64,000 nucleotides of DNA from Paracoccaceae bacterium Fryx2. Lineage in GTDB: Bacteria; Pseudomonadota; Alphaproteobacteria; Rhodobacterales; Rhodobacteraceae. The notes under the pieces were generated by a model, which was given only the letters and a program-made list of their open reading frames with translations, did not search any database and was not told the DNA's origin. The position numbers and the translations under genes were made by a program. This document shows, piece after piece, positions 8,207-16,364 of this stretch. The stretch covers positions 2,418,001-2,482,000 of the forward strand of contig JAVSGI010000005.1 in the NCBI GenBank assembly GCA_032334235.1. The letters are read 5' to 3'. Positions within the stretch are counted from its first letter, which is position 1; the number at the start of each line of letters is the position of its first letter.

Positions 8207-8796
8207 TACAGATCCTCCACGAATAGGGACTTCTTGATTCCGAAAACCAGTATCGGGCAGCCTGCGCCACCGCCACCTTCGATTCTTGGCAGCAACTTGG
8301 ACATATGGGTCGTGGAGTTTCCATAGGATGATCCTCGCCCAAGCTGGTTAAAAATGTCTTGAAGTTCGTCAGCACGCGTTATGATGATACCGACACTTAC
8401 GGCCCGCAAATCGAACAGCAGGCGGAAGTTGTTAAGATCTCTGTCGAAAAAAGGATCCTTGTTGTTCCATTCGATCTCGAGTGCCACGCAGTTCTTGAAA
8501 CAGTCAATTTTATGGGTCGGGGAATCGAGTCTGGCACCATCGACCTCGAAAGCTGTTTGAAACTGTTTCTCTACCCAGCCGCGTTCCAAGAGAAACGCAT
8601 CAATGAATCCAGAAAGCTTGGATTTGTTTCCGCCCCCAATCGTGACCCAGGACTTCTTCAGACGGAAGGCAGAAAGCAGGTCCAGTAAGTCCTGCCATTC
8701 AGAAGGGTAGTCTTGAGACAGGATAGCACTGGCGTGGCGCCATTCGTGGCATTCGTAGTTTTCTGCGACGAACAATGGAAGGCGATCGCTCAACAT
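8206..8796 (-). CDS. BglII/BstYI-like type II restriction endonuclease
   Basis: 196-residue protein with features of the BglII/BstYI endonuclease family: an acidic residue (D98 in HKIDCFKN), then VALEIEW (E107, E109) as the metal-binding core, FFDRDLNNFRLLFDL, and the strand VGIIITRADELQ that matches the IIIT segment of BglII. ATG 8796 has GGGAGG 6 bases upstream. It is followed without a gap by the MT-A70 methyltransferase, completing a two-gene restriction-modification system. BglII and BstYI cut AGATCT and RGATCY, so a GATC-centred site is a reasonable guess, not shown by the sequence. GC content is low, like its partner. Confidence 0.78.
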   Translation of the reverse strand: MLSDRLPLFVAENYECHEWRHASAILSQDYPSEWQDLLDLLSAFRLKKSWVTIGGGNKSKLSGFIDAFLLERGWVEKQFQTAFEVDGARLDSPTHKIDCFKNCVALEIEWNNKDPFFDRDLNNFRLLFDLRAVSVGIIITRADELQDIFNQLGRGSSYGNSTTHMSKLLPRIEGGGGAGCPILVFGIKKSLFVEDL

Positions 8797-8864
8797 CTCG
8801 TACCTCCCGGGAGAAGCACTAGCTTAGGTAGTGGGGACTCCATGTGCAAGTCACTTTCAGAAGC

Positions 8865-8993
8865 CTGACCGCCCGGCGCGACGACACGTTCCGGAGCGCG
8901 GCGCGCGAGGAGGGCCGGGGGGCACAGGGGGCGCTTGACCTGTGGCCGCCGCCGGGGCTGACCCCGGCGGCCGCGCGGCTCAACCCTTCTTGA
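8865..8993 (+). pseudogene. Probable C-terminal remnant of the split DNA methyltransferase
   Basis: After the AT-rich island ends near 8860, GC content jumps and the plus strand reads LTARRDDTFRSAAREEGRG...ALDLW before continuing to a TGA at 8991-8993. The basic, alanine-rich RRDDTF...AARE stretch resembles the tails of the same methyltransferase family as the remnant at 7312-7524. If so, roughly 300 codons of the original gene were replaced by the restriction-modification genes. The tail overlaps the asd terminator and the last codons of asd on the other strand. Similarity is judged by eye. Confidence 0.45.
8948..8971 (-). terminator. Hairpin downstream of asd
   Basis: Perfect 10-bp stem GCCGCCGGGG/CCCCGGCGGC with a CTGA loop (8958-8961), 8 bases past the asd stop on the minus strand. 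No U-tract follows, so it may act as a weak terminator or transcript-end stabiliser. Confidence 0.6.
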
Positions 8994-10002
8994 GGCAGCG
9001 GTTGCCCAGCACTTCGGCGATCTGCACGGCGTTCAGGGCGGCGCCCTTGCGCAGGTTGTCGGACACGCACCACAGGTTCAGGCCGTTGTCGATCGTGCTG
9101 TCCTGACGGATGCGCGAAATGTAGGTGGCATAGTCGCCCACGCATTCGACCGGGGTGATGTAGCCGCCGTTTTCGCGCTTGTCGATCACCATGACGCCGG
9201 GGGATTCGCGCAGGATGTCGCGGGCCTCGTGTTCGTCAAGGAAATCCTCGAACTCGATGTTGATCGATTCCGAATGGCCGACGAAGACCGGGACACGGAC
9301 GCAGGTCGCGGTGACCTTGATGTTCTTGTCGAGGATCTTCTTGGTTTCCGCGACCATCTTCCATTCTTCCTTGGTCGAGCCGTCGTCAAGGAACACGTCG
9401 ATGTGCGGGATCACGTTGAAGGCGATCTGCTTGGTGAACTTTTTCGGCGCGACTTCCTGACCGGGGACGTAGATGCCCTTGGTCTGGTTCCACAGCTCGT
9501 CGATGCCTTCCTTGCCGGCGCCCGAAACCGACTGGTAGGTGGAGACCACCACGCGCTTGATGCGGGCACGGTCGTGCAGCGGCTTCAGCGCCACGACCAT
9601 CTGCGCGGTGGAGCAGTTGGGGTTGGCGATGATCATCTTGTTCTTGTAGTCGTGGATCGCGTCGGCGTTCACTTCCGGCACGATCAGCGGGATCGCCGGG
9701 TCGTAGCGGTAGAGCGACGAGTTGTCGATCACCACGCAGCCGGCGGCGGCGGCGCGGGGGGCGTAGATCTTCGTCGCTTCTGACCCCACGGCGAACAGCG
9801 CGATGTCCCAGCCGGTGAAGTCGAAGGTGTCGAGGTCGCGGGTCTTGACGGTCTTGTCGCCAAAGCTGATCTCGGTGCCCAGCGACTTGCGGCTTGCCAG
9901 CGCGGCAATCTCGTCCACCGGGAACTCGCGCTCGGCGAGGATGTTCAGCATTTCGCGGCCCACGTTGCCCGTGGCGCCGGCGACGACGACTTTGTAGCCC
10001 AT
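8980..10002 (-). CDS. asd: Aspartate-semialdehyde dehydrogenase
   Basis: Reduces aspartyl-phosphate to aspartate semialdehyde with NADPH, the branch point to lysine/diaminopimelate, threonine and methionine. 340 residues. N-terminal Rossmann motif VVVAGATGNVGREML; active-site cysteine in NPNCSTAQMVVAL; SVSGAGKEG and HIDVF are conserved; C-terminal GAALNAVQIAE. The start is ATG 10002 (MGYKVV), preceded at 5 bases by GGAGGG; an upstream in-frame codon at 10017 is less likely. Monocistronic on this evidence. Confidence 0.97.
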   Translation of the reverse strand: MGYKVVVAGATGNVGREMLNILAEREFPVDEIAALASRKSLGTEISFGDKTVKTRDLDTFDFTGWDIALFAVGSEATKIYAPRAAAAGCVVIDNSSLYRYDPAIPLIVPEVNADAIHDYKNKMIIANPNCSTAQMVVALKPLHDRARIKRVVVSTYQSVSGAGKEGIDELWNQTKGIYVPGQEVAPKKFTKQIAFNVIPHIDVFLDDGSTKEEWKMVAETKKILDKNIKVTATCVRVPVFVGHSESINIEFEDFLDEHEARDILRESPGVMVIDKRENGGYITPVECVGDYATYISRIRQDSTIDNGLNLWCVSDNLRKGAALNAVQIAEVLGNRCLKKG

Positions 10003-10065
10003 CGGACCCTCCTTCACGTCGGAATGACGCGGTTCCTTAGCGCAACGGGGGGCGGGGGGAAAGGG

Positions 10066-10682
10066 CTATCGGTGCAGGGTGAAGCGGGGGTCGGTGGCGA
10101 GCAGGCCTTCGGTGAAGGCACGCTCGGCCGCGAAATCGTGCGGGGTCTGGTCGGCGCGGCGGCGGCCCGAGAGCGACTGGCTGGCGAAGAAGTCGAAGCC
10201 GTGGAGCGCGATGGCGGCGGCGGAGGAGCGGGCCAGGAGGTCGATCAGCATCAGGCCGGTGGTGGGGGGGCGCCGAGGGTGGCGCGGAGGCGGTGGAAGT
10301 CGGGCAGCGGGTGCAGGTGGAAGCCGGGGGAGGTGGCGACGGCGAAGGGCAGGCGCTTGCGCTTGTGCGACATCCACAGGATGCGGGCGGGGGCGAGCCG
10401 GGCGAGGTCGGCGGCGGGGATCGACGTGGCAAGGGCCAGGATGTCGGTGCGGCGGCCGTGGCTTTGCGGCGCGGGCATCGGGGCGCGGTTGATGCGGATC
10501 ACGAGGTCGGCGGCGTCGATGGCGGCCCCCTCGCGCCGGTCCGACAGGCTGCGGGCGTTGCCGACGATGGCGACGGATTTTCCCGCAAGGCTGGCGAGCA
10601 GGGCGGCTTGCGGTTGCGACAGCGCCTGAAGCGAGGCTTCGCGGCGCAGGGTGCGGGCGAGGAGGAAGCCGAGGCGGGTCAT
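10066..10682 (-). pseudogene. Sialyltransferase-like (GT29-type) gene with a frameshift
   Basis: Two overlapping frames together encode one GT29-like protein. Frame one, from ATG 10682, carries the nucleotide-binding start KSVAIVGNARSLSD and DAADLVIRINRAP, which are the L-type sialyl motifs of this family, and runs to a TGA just past a run of seven C's (minus strand, plus 10264-10270). Frame two takes over there with PTTGLMLIDLLARS, HGFDFFAS and DFAAERAFTEGLL to the stop at 10066. Adding one C to the tract restores a continuous frame of about 206 codons. Either this is a sequencing/assembly error, a slippage-prone phase-variable tract, or a recent pseudogene. Expected role: glycan synthesis, in line with the neighbouring GT4 gene. 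Confidence 0.75.
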
Positions 10683-10712
10683 GTGCGGCGGGGGGTGGCG
10701 CTTGCGGTGGCG

Positions 10713-10752
10713 GCGGAGCCTCCGGCGGGGATATTTGAGAACAGAAGAAGGG
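10713..10752 (+). repeat. Dispersed intergenic repeat, copy 1
   Basis: Copy of the element GCGGAGCCTCCGGCGGGG followed by ATATTTGAGAACAGAAGAAG. It lies 31 bases upstream of the start of the minus-strand sialyltransferase-like gene. Near-identical to copies at 10876, 14650 and 19520. Confidence 0.85.
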
Positions 10753-10787
10753 GGGCGGGGGTTGACTGGCGCGGGGCGGGGGCGGGG

Positions 10788-10820
10788 GCCTCCGGCGGGG
10801 ATATTCGGGAACAGGCGCAG
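10788..10820 (+). repeat. Dispersed intergenic repeat, copy 2 (divergent)
   Basis: GCCTCCGGCGGGGATATTCG then GGAACAGGCGCAG; same family with changes in the right half. Spaced about 75 bases from copy 1 and 88 from copy 3. Confidence 0.75.
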
Positions 10821-10875
10821 GGGTGGGTCATGCGGGGGTGTCCCCTGGCTGAAGGCGTTGCACCCGGGGATGGCG

Positions 10876-10915
10876 GAGGAGCCTCCGGCGGGGATATTTG
10901 AGAACAGAAGAAGGG
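10876..10915 (+). repeat. Dispersed intergenic repeat, copy 3
   Basis: GAGGAGCCTCCGGCGGGG followed by ATATTTGAGAACAGAAGAAG. Third copy in a 200-base interval between the two glycosyltransferase genes; the interval holds no gene. Confidence 0.85.
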
Positions 10916-10955
10916 GAAGAGGGTCGGTTGCGGCCCGTGGATGGGGGAGGGGTGG

Positions 10956-12008
10956 TCATGCGGGGGTGTCCAGCAGGCGGCGGTAGAGGGTGATCAGGGC
11001 GGCGGCTTCATCCTCGATGCGGAAGCCTGCGCAGACGTGGGCGCGGGCGGCGGCGCGCAGGGTGGAGCCCAAGCCGGGGTCGGACAGCAGGCGGGCGGTG
11101 GCGGCGGCGAGGGCGGCGGGGTCGCCGGGGGTGACCAGATCGCCGGTGATGCCGGGCAGCACCAGTTCCGGAAACGCGCCGACGCGGGTCGCCAGCACGG
11201 GGACGCCACAGGCCATCGCCTCCAGCGGGGTGAGGCCGAAACCTTCCCAGCGCTGGGGTGCGATGTAGAGGTCGAGCACGCGATACCAGTCGGGCATGGC
11301 ATCCACCGGGACTTCGGGCACGAAGCGGATGCGGTCTTGAAGGCCGGCGGCGGCCACTCTGGCTTGCAGCGCCTCGGCCATTGCCTGATGCGCCGGAGTG
11401 GCGCGGCCCATCACCAGCGCCACGGCCTGCGGGGTGGCGGGCAGCAGCGACAGCATCGCGGTGACGAAATCGCCGGTGCCCTTCTGGTCGCGGATGCGGC
11501 CGTAGCAGCCGATCAGCAGCGCGTCTTCCGGCAGGCCGAGGGTGCGGCGCAGGGCGGCGGGGTCATCGGCCGGGCGGAAGGTGGCGGTGTCGATGCCGTG
11601 CAGGATCACCGTTGCCGGGCGGTCGAGATAGCCCGCCGTCCGGCGCGAGGTGGCAACCAGCGCATCCATTTGCGCGATCAGCCAGCGGGTGTATCCAGTG
11701 TGGTGCCGTTGCGAGGCGGAGGTGAACAGCAGCCGCAGGCGGCGGCGCAGGAAGTGGCGCAGGAAAAGGCCCAGCAGCATTTCGGTGTTGCGCCGTGCGT
11801 GCCAGACCCGCCAGCGGTCGCGCGGCAGGAATGCCATGCGCCACAGCGGCAGATGCGGCAGGGCGGCGGGCAGGCCCGGGCCGGTGGCGACGATGCCGAT
11901 CGCGCGGGCCTGCACCGGCACGAGGCGGGCGATGGTGGCCGTGACGCCGGACAGGCGGCGCTTGAGGTTCGGTGCGATGACCTCGATCTGGGAAATGGGG
12001 GTGGGCAT
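10956..12008 (-). CDS. Glycosyltransferase family 4, LpcC-like
   Basis: 350-residue GT-B glycosyltransferase. The N-terminus IEVIAPNLKRRLSGVTATI closely resembles Rhizobium LpcC, the lipopolysaccharide-core mannosyltransferase. The C-terminal half carries the GT4 donor-binding features: ILHGIDTATFRP, GCYGRIRDQKGTGDFV and the EX7E-type stretch APQRWEGFGLTPLEAMACGVPVLAT (E and E eight residues apart). Cytoplasmic, acting on lipid-linked core sugar. Start ATG 12008. It lies upstream of the sialyltransferase-like gene on the same strand, separated by the repeat cluster. Assignment to LPS core synthesis rests on the N-terminal resemblance; the exact sugar is inferred. Confidence 0.85.
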   Translation of the reverse strand: MPTPISQIEVIAPNLKRRLSGVTATIARLVPVQARAIGIVATGPGLPAALPHLPLWRMAFLPRDRWRVWHARRNTEMLLGLFLRHFLRRRLRLLFTSASQRHHTGYTRWLIAQMDALVATSRRTAGYLDRPATVILHGIDTATFRPADDPAALRRTLGLPEDALLIGCYGRIRDQKGTGDFVTAMLSLLPATPQAVALVMGRATPAHQAMAEALQARVAAAGLQDRIRFVPEVPVDAMPDWYRVLDLYIAPQRWEGFGLTPLEAMACGVPVLATRVGAFPELVLPGITGDLVTPGDPAALAAATARLLSDPGLGSTLRAAARAHVCAGFRIEDEAAALITLYRRLLDTPA

Positions 12009-12062
12009 CGGAACCTCCGGTCTGCCCGTGACTAGCGCAGAACGGGGCGGCGGGGAAGGCGG

Positions 12063-13235
12063 TCAGTCGGTGCGGTCTTTCGACCAGAGGTAGGTCAGCG
12101 ACCCGGCCAGCAGCAGGAGCGCCAGCAGGCCGAAAAGCGCGGCATAGGGCGCCTCGGGCGGCACGGGGCTGATGGCGGCGTGCAGGCGGCCCATGCCGAT
12201 CTGTGCCACGCCGATGGTGCCGATGCCGAACAGGTTCAGAAGCGTGACGCCGCGCCCCACCAGATGCGGCGGGAAGAAGGCGCGGCCGTGGGCCATGATC
12301 ATCGGGAAGGTGGCGCCGAAGAAGCCGACGCCCGCCAGCAGCGCGACCGTCAGCCAGCCTCCCGCCGCGGGCAGGGCCCAGAGGGCGGCAAGGCAGGCCG
12401 CCGCCGCCATGTTGCCGCCGAACACCAGCCATTTGCGCGTGCCCAGCACCCGGTCGAGCGGGCCGTAGGCGAAGTTGCCCGCCACCATCGCAAGGCCCAT
12501 CACCAGCGTCACCTGCCCGATGCCGGCCGCGCCGGCGCCGAACACGTCGGTGTAGTAGGGGCCGACCCACAGCCCGCGCAGCGCGGCGGCGGGCATGTAG
12601 TTCACCGACATCATCGCGAGGATCGGCCAGATCAGCGGCATCCGCAGCAGGTCGAGCAGCGACCCCTTGGGGCCGCCCGTCACCCGCACGGGGTCGCGCA
12701 CCAGCGCCGCGATGCCCAGCGCCAGCACCCCCGACAAGAGCGCCAGCGCCAGCAGCGTCTCGCGCCAGCCGAAGGTCTGCACCGCCCATGCCAGCGGCAT
12801 CGAGCCCGCGATGTTGCCAAGCGAGCCGATGCCCAGCGTGGCGCCCGCCAGCGTTCCGAAAACCACCGGCGAATACTGCCGCGCGAAGATGTAGTAGCTG
12901 GCCATCAGCACCGGCGAGCAGCCGATGCCGATCAGCGCCATGGCAAGCGTGATCGCCCCCGGCCCCTGCGCCAGCCCGAACACCAGCGCGCCCCCGGCCC
13001 CGCCAAGCCCGAACAGCACCGCCGCCGTCAGCCGTGGGCCGACCCGGTCGAGCGCCCAGCCGACCGGAAGCTGCATGGCGGCGAAGGTCAGGAACCACAC
13101 GCCCGAGGCCATCGCCAGATCCTCGGCGGTGGCGCCAAGCTCGGTCTTCAGCAGCGGGGTCAGCACCGCGAGGAAGGCGCGGTAGAACTGGCTGAGCACA
13201 TAGGCCAGCACGAGGCTGGCAATTCCGGCTTTCAT
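12063..13235 (-). CDS. MFS transporter
   Basis: 390 residues with about 12 hydrophobic segments, so an inner-membrane major facilitator. The loop between segments 2 and 3 reads GWALDRVGPRL, a recognisable form of the MFS motif A; the equivalent in the second half is GPLDRVLGTRK. N-terminus MKAGIASLVLAYVLSQFYRAFLAVLTP resembles nitrate/cyanate-type and organic-anion carriers. Substrate cannot be told from sequence. Start ATG 13235. It is 70 bases downstream of another, unrelated MFS gene on the same strand, possibly co-transcribed. Confidence 0.88.
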   Translation of the reverse strand: MKAGIASLVLAYVLSQFYRAFLAVLTPLLKTELGATAEDLAMASGVWFLTFAAMQLPVGWALDRVGPRLTAAVLFGLGGAGGALVFGLAQGPGAITLAMALIGIGCSPVLMASYYIFARQYSPVVFGTLAGATLGIGSLGNIAGSMPLAWAVQTFGWRETLLALALLSGVLALGIAALVRDPVRVTGGPKGSLLDLLRMPLIWPILAMMSVNYMPAAALRGLWVGPYYTDVFGAGAAGIGQVTLVMGLAMVAGNFAYGPLDRVLGTRKWLVFGGNMAAAACLAALWALPAAGGWLTVALLAGVGFFGATFPMIMAHGRAFFPPHLVGRGVTLLNLFGIGTIGVAQIGMGRLHAAISPVPPEAPYAALFGLLALLLLAGSLTYLWSKDRTD

Positions 13236-13305
13236 GATGGTCCCCCCGTTCGCGGGCGGACATTGGCGCGGCGGAGCGGCGGGGGCAAGGGGGATTGCCC
13301 GGTTT

Positions 13306-14541
13306 TCAGGCGGTTTGCAAAGCGAGCGGGCGCTCGCGGATCGGAAGGTGGACCACCGCCGAGAAGGCGCCGACGCCGACGCCGATCCACCACACCATCG
13401 TGTAGTCGCCGGTCAGGTCATACATCCTGCCGCCGAGCCAGACGCCCATGAAGCTGCCGATCTGGTGGCTGAGGAAGACGAAGCCGTAAAGGGTGCCCAT
13501 GTAGCGCAGCCCGTAGATATGCGCGACGAGGCCCGAGGTCAGGGGCACGGTCGCCAGCCACAGCGCCCCCATGAACAGCGAGAACAGGAGCACGGTCGCG
13601 GGGGTCATCGGCGTCAGGATGAAGGCGGCCGAGACCAGCGTGCGGGCGATGTAGATGCCGGTCAGCAGGTACTTCTTGGAATACTTGCGCCCCAGCCAGC
13701 CAGCCGTGACGGTGCCCGCGATGTTGGCAAGGCCGATCACCGCGATCGACACCGCGCCCAGCGCCGAGGTGGTCTTGATGCCCATCGCGGCCAGCGGGCC
13801 GGTGGGGTCGATGGCGCCGCACATCTCGGTCACGAAGGCGGGGAAGTGGGCGGTGATGAAGGCAAGCTGATAGCCGCAGGAAAAGAAGCCGACGAAGATC
13901 AGGATGAAGGACGGGTCGCGGAAGGCGCGGATCAGGACGGTGCCGAGCGATTCCTCAAGCTCGGCCCGTGTGGCGAGGGTGGGAGTGCGCAGGAAGGGCA
14001 GCGCGAACAGGGTGGACAGCACGACGGCGGCGAAGATCAGGAACACGGTCTGCCAGGGGAAGATTTGCAGCAGCGCCTCGGCCACCGGGGCGCCGAACAC
14101 CTGCCCCGCGGAGCCTGCGGCGGTGGCGATGCCCAGTGCCAGGCTGCGGTTGTCGGCGCTGGCGGCGCGGCCGACCACGGCGAGGATCACCCCGAAGCCG
14201 GTGCCCGCGATGCCGAAGCCGACGAGGATTTCCAGCAACTGGTGCTGGCCCGGTGTGATGGCATAGCTGGAAAGCACGAGGCCCGCCGCATAGGTGAAGG
14301 CCCCGGCGATGATGGCGCGGCGGTCGCCGAAACGTTCGGCCAAAGCGCCGAAGATCGGTTGGCCGATGCCCCAGGCGAGGTTCTGGATGGCGATGGCCAT
14401 GCTGAACTCGGACCGGGCCCAGTTGAACTCCTCGGCAATCGGGATCTGGAACACGCCGAAGCTGGCACGCACGGCAAAGGACAGCATCAGGATGACGCAG
14501 CCCGCCACGAGGACGGGGGTGAAGACGGGGGCTTTGGTCAT
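13306..14541 (-). CDS. MFS transporter (monocarboxylate/oxalate-formate type)
   Basis: 411 residues, 12 probable transmembrane segments. The start SFAVRASFGVFQIPIAEEFNWARSEFSMAIAIQNLAWGIGQPIFGALAERFGDRRAI is typical of the OxlT/monocarboxylate branch, with motif A-like GALAERFGDRR. The second half has AGWLGRKYSKKYLL. Probably a carboxylate carrier; substrate is unknown. Upstream are 209 bases shared with the divergent GH13 gene and containing a copy of the dispersed repeat. Confidence 0.88.
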   Translation of the reverse strand: MTKAPVFTPVLVAGCVILMLSFAVRASFGVFQIPIAEEFNWARSEFSMAIAIQNLAWGIGQPIFGALAERFGDRRAIIAGAFTYAAGLVLSSYAITPGQHQLLEILVGFGIAGTGFGVILAVVGRAASADNRSLALGIATAAGSAGQVFGAPVAEALLQIFPWQTVFLIFAAVVLSTLFALPFLRTPTLATRAELEESLGTVLIRAFRDPSFILIFVGFFSCGYQLAFITAHFPAFVTEMCGAIDPTGPLAAMGIKTTSALGAVSIAVIGLANIAGTVTAGWLGRKYSKKYLLTGIYIARTLVSAAFILTPMTPATVLLFSLFMGALWLATVPLTSGLVAHIYGLRYMGTLYGFVFLSHQIGSFMGVWLGGRMYDLTGDYTMVWWIGVGVGAFSAVVHLPIRERPLALQTA

Positions 14542-14649
14542 GGCAGGCTCCGGTTCGCGGTTGCACGGTGTGGCGGGCGCGGTGCCGGGTCAATGGGGAT
14601 TTTGTGATGTGCAGGATACCGGATTTTGATGGCGGGAGGGCGGAAGGGG

Positions 14650-14689
14650 CGGAGCCTCCGGCGAGGATATTTGAGAACAGAAGAAGGGG
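14650..14689 (+). repeat. Dispersed intergenic repeat, copy 4
   Basis: CGGAGCCTCCGGCGAGGATA followed by TTTGAGAACAGAAGAAGG, in the divergent region between the MFS gene (14541) and the alpha-glucosidase gene (14751). One base differs in the central GGGG. Confidence 0.85.
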
Positions 14690-14750
14690 CCGGGTTGTGT
14701 CGGGCGCGGCACTCGACCATGCTGCGCTGCAACAACGGATGGGGTGCGGG

Positions 14751-16358
14751 ATGCGGGAATGGTGGCGGGGGTCGGTGACCTATCAGGTGTATCCGCGGTC
14801 ATTCCAGGACAGCGACGGCGACGGGATCGGCGATCTGCGCGGGATCACGGCGCGGCTGGAGCATGTCGCGGGGCTGGGGGTCGATGCGGTCTGGCTGTCG
14901 CCGGTGTTCCGGTCACCGATGGCCGACATGGGGTACGACGTGTCGGACTATACCGACATCGACCCGCTGTTCGGCACGCTGGAGGATTTCGACGCGCTGC
15001 TGGTGCAGGCCCATGCGCTGGGGCTGCGGGTGATCATCGACCAGGTGCTGAGCCATTCGTCGGCGGAGCATCCGTTCTTTCGGGAAAGCCGGGCTGACCG
15101 GGTGAACCCCAAGGCCGACTGGTATGTCTGGGCCGACCCGCGCCCGGACGGCACGCCGCCGAACAACTGGGTGTCGGTGTTCGGCGGGTCGGCATGGGAG
15201 TGGGACGCGCGGCGGCGGCAGTATTACCTGCACAACTTTCTGGCCAGCCAGCCGGATTTCAACTTTCACAACCCGGAGGTGCAGGACTGGCTGCTGGGCG
15301 TCATGCGCTTCTGGCTGGACCGGGGGGTGGACGGGTTCCGGCTGGATACGGTGAACTTCTATTTCCATGATGCGAGGCTGCGGTCGAACGGGCCGGAGCC
15401 GCGGGCGGAAAACCTGCCTGCCGTGAACCCCTATGACATGCAGGACCATATTCATTCCAAGACGCAGCCCGAGAATCTGGCGTTTCTGGAGCGGATGCGG
15501 GCGCTGCTGGATGAATACGACGACCGCGCGATGGTGGGCGAGGTCGGCGAGGGGCCTGCCCGCGCCTTGCGGGTGATGGCCGAATATACCGCCGCGGGGC
15601 GGCTGCACATGGCCTATTCGTTCGACCTGCTGGGCAACGATTTCACCGCCGCGCATTTCCGCAGCAGGGTGGAGGGGTTTTTCAAGGCCGCCCCCGATGG
15701 CTGCCCGTGCTGGGCCTTTTCCAACCACGACGTGATCCGGCATGTGACGCGCTGGACGGCGTTCGGCACGCAGGACGATCTGGCGCGGCAGGCGGCGGCG
15801 TTGCTGCTGAGCCTGCAGGGGTCGGTGTGCCTCTATCAGGGCGAGGAACTGGGGCAGACCGAGACCGACATCGCATATCACGAACTCACCGACCCGCCGG
15901 GCTTCACCTTCTGGCCCGACTACAAGGGCCGCGACGGTTGCCGGACGCCGATGGTCTGGGATGCCACGCCGCAGGGCGGCTTTACCGAAGGGGTGCCGTG
16001 GCTGCCGGTGAAGCCGCCGCAACTGGCGCGCAACGTGGCGGGGCAGATCGGGGTCGCCGGGTCGGTGCTGGAAACCTGTCGCGCGATGCTGGCCTTCCGG
16101 CGGGGCAGTGCCTTGCAGGACGGGCAGAGCCGGTTCTTCGACCTGCCCGAGCCGCTGCTGGCCTTCGTGCGGGAGGCGGCGGACGCGGCGGTGCTTTGTG
16201 TGTTCAACCTGTCGCCCGAGCCTGCCGTGGTGCAGGTGGCCGGGGTGGCGGGGCTGACGGGGCTGGCGCAGGCGGCGGTGCTGGATGGCGGCACGCTGGC
16301 GCTGGGGGCGAACGGCTTTGCGTTTCTGGCGGTCAGCGGCGCGGTGACGGTTGCGTGA
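14751..16358 (+). CDS. Alpha-glucosidase, GH13 family
   Basis: 535-residue cytoplasmic glycoside hydrolase (no signal peptide) cleaving terminal alpha-1,4/1,6-linked glucose. The (beta/alpha)8 catalytic motifs are complete: YQVYPRSFQDSDGDGIGDL at the N-terminus, IIDQVLSHSS, GFRLDTVNF (nucleophile D199), MVGEVGE (acid/base E264) and FSNHDV (325-327). The C-terminal 70 residues form the beta domain C. ATG 14751 follows GGATGGGG at a good distance; ATG 14739 is an alternative adding four residues. No sugar ABC transporter is adjacent, so it stands apart from the usual maltoside cluster. Confidence 0.93.
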   Translation: MREWWRGSVTYQVYPRSFQDSDGDGIGDLRGITARLEHVAGLGVDAVWLSPVFRSPMADMGYDVSDYTDIDPLFGTLEDFDALLVQAHALGLRVIIDQVLSHSSAEHPFFRESRADRVNPKADWYVWADPRPDGTPPNNWVSVFGGSAWEWDARRRQYYLHNFLASQPDFNFHNPEVQDWLLGVMRFWLDRGVDGFRLDTVNFYFHDARLRSNGPEPRAENLPAVNPYDMQDHIHSKTQPENLAFLERMRALLDEYDDRAMVGEVGEGPARALRVMAEYTAAGRLHMAYSFDLLGNDFTAAHFRSRVEGFFKAAPDGCPCWAFSNHDVIRHVTRWTAFGTQDDLARQAAALLLSLQGSVCLYQGEELGQTETDIAYHELTDPPGFTFWPDYKGRDGCRTPMVWDATPQGGFTEGVPWLPVKPPQLARNVAGQIGVAGSVLETCRAMLAFRRGSALQDGQSRFFDLPEPLLAFVREAADAAVLCVFNLSPEPAVVQVAGVAGLTGLAQAAVLDGGTLALGANGFAFLAVSGAVTVA

Positions 16359-16364
16359 GCCGGG

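Noticed and set aside
10683-10955. CRISPR array in the three-copy repeat cluster
   Set aside because: Copies diverge, spacing is unequal, and the same element occurs singly at other intergenic sites.
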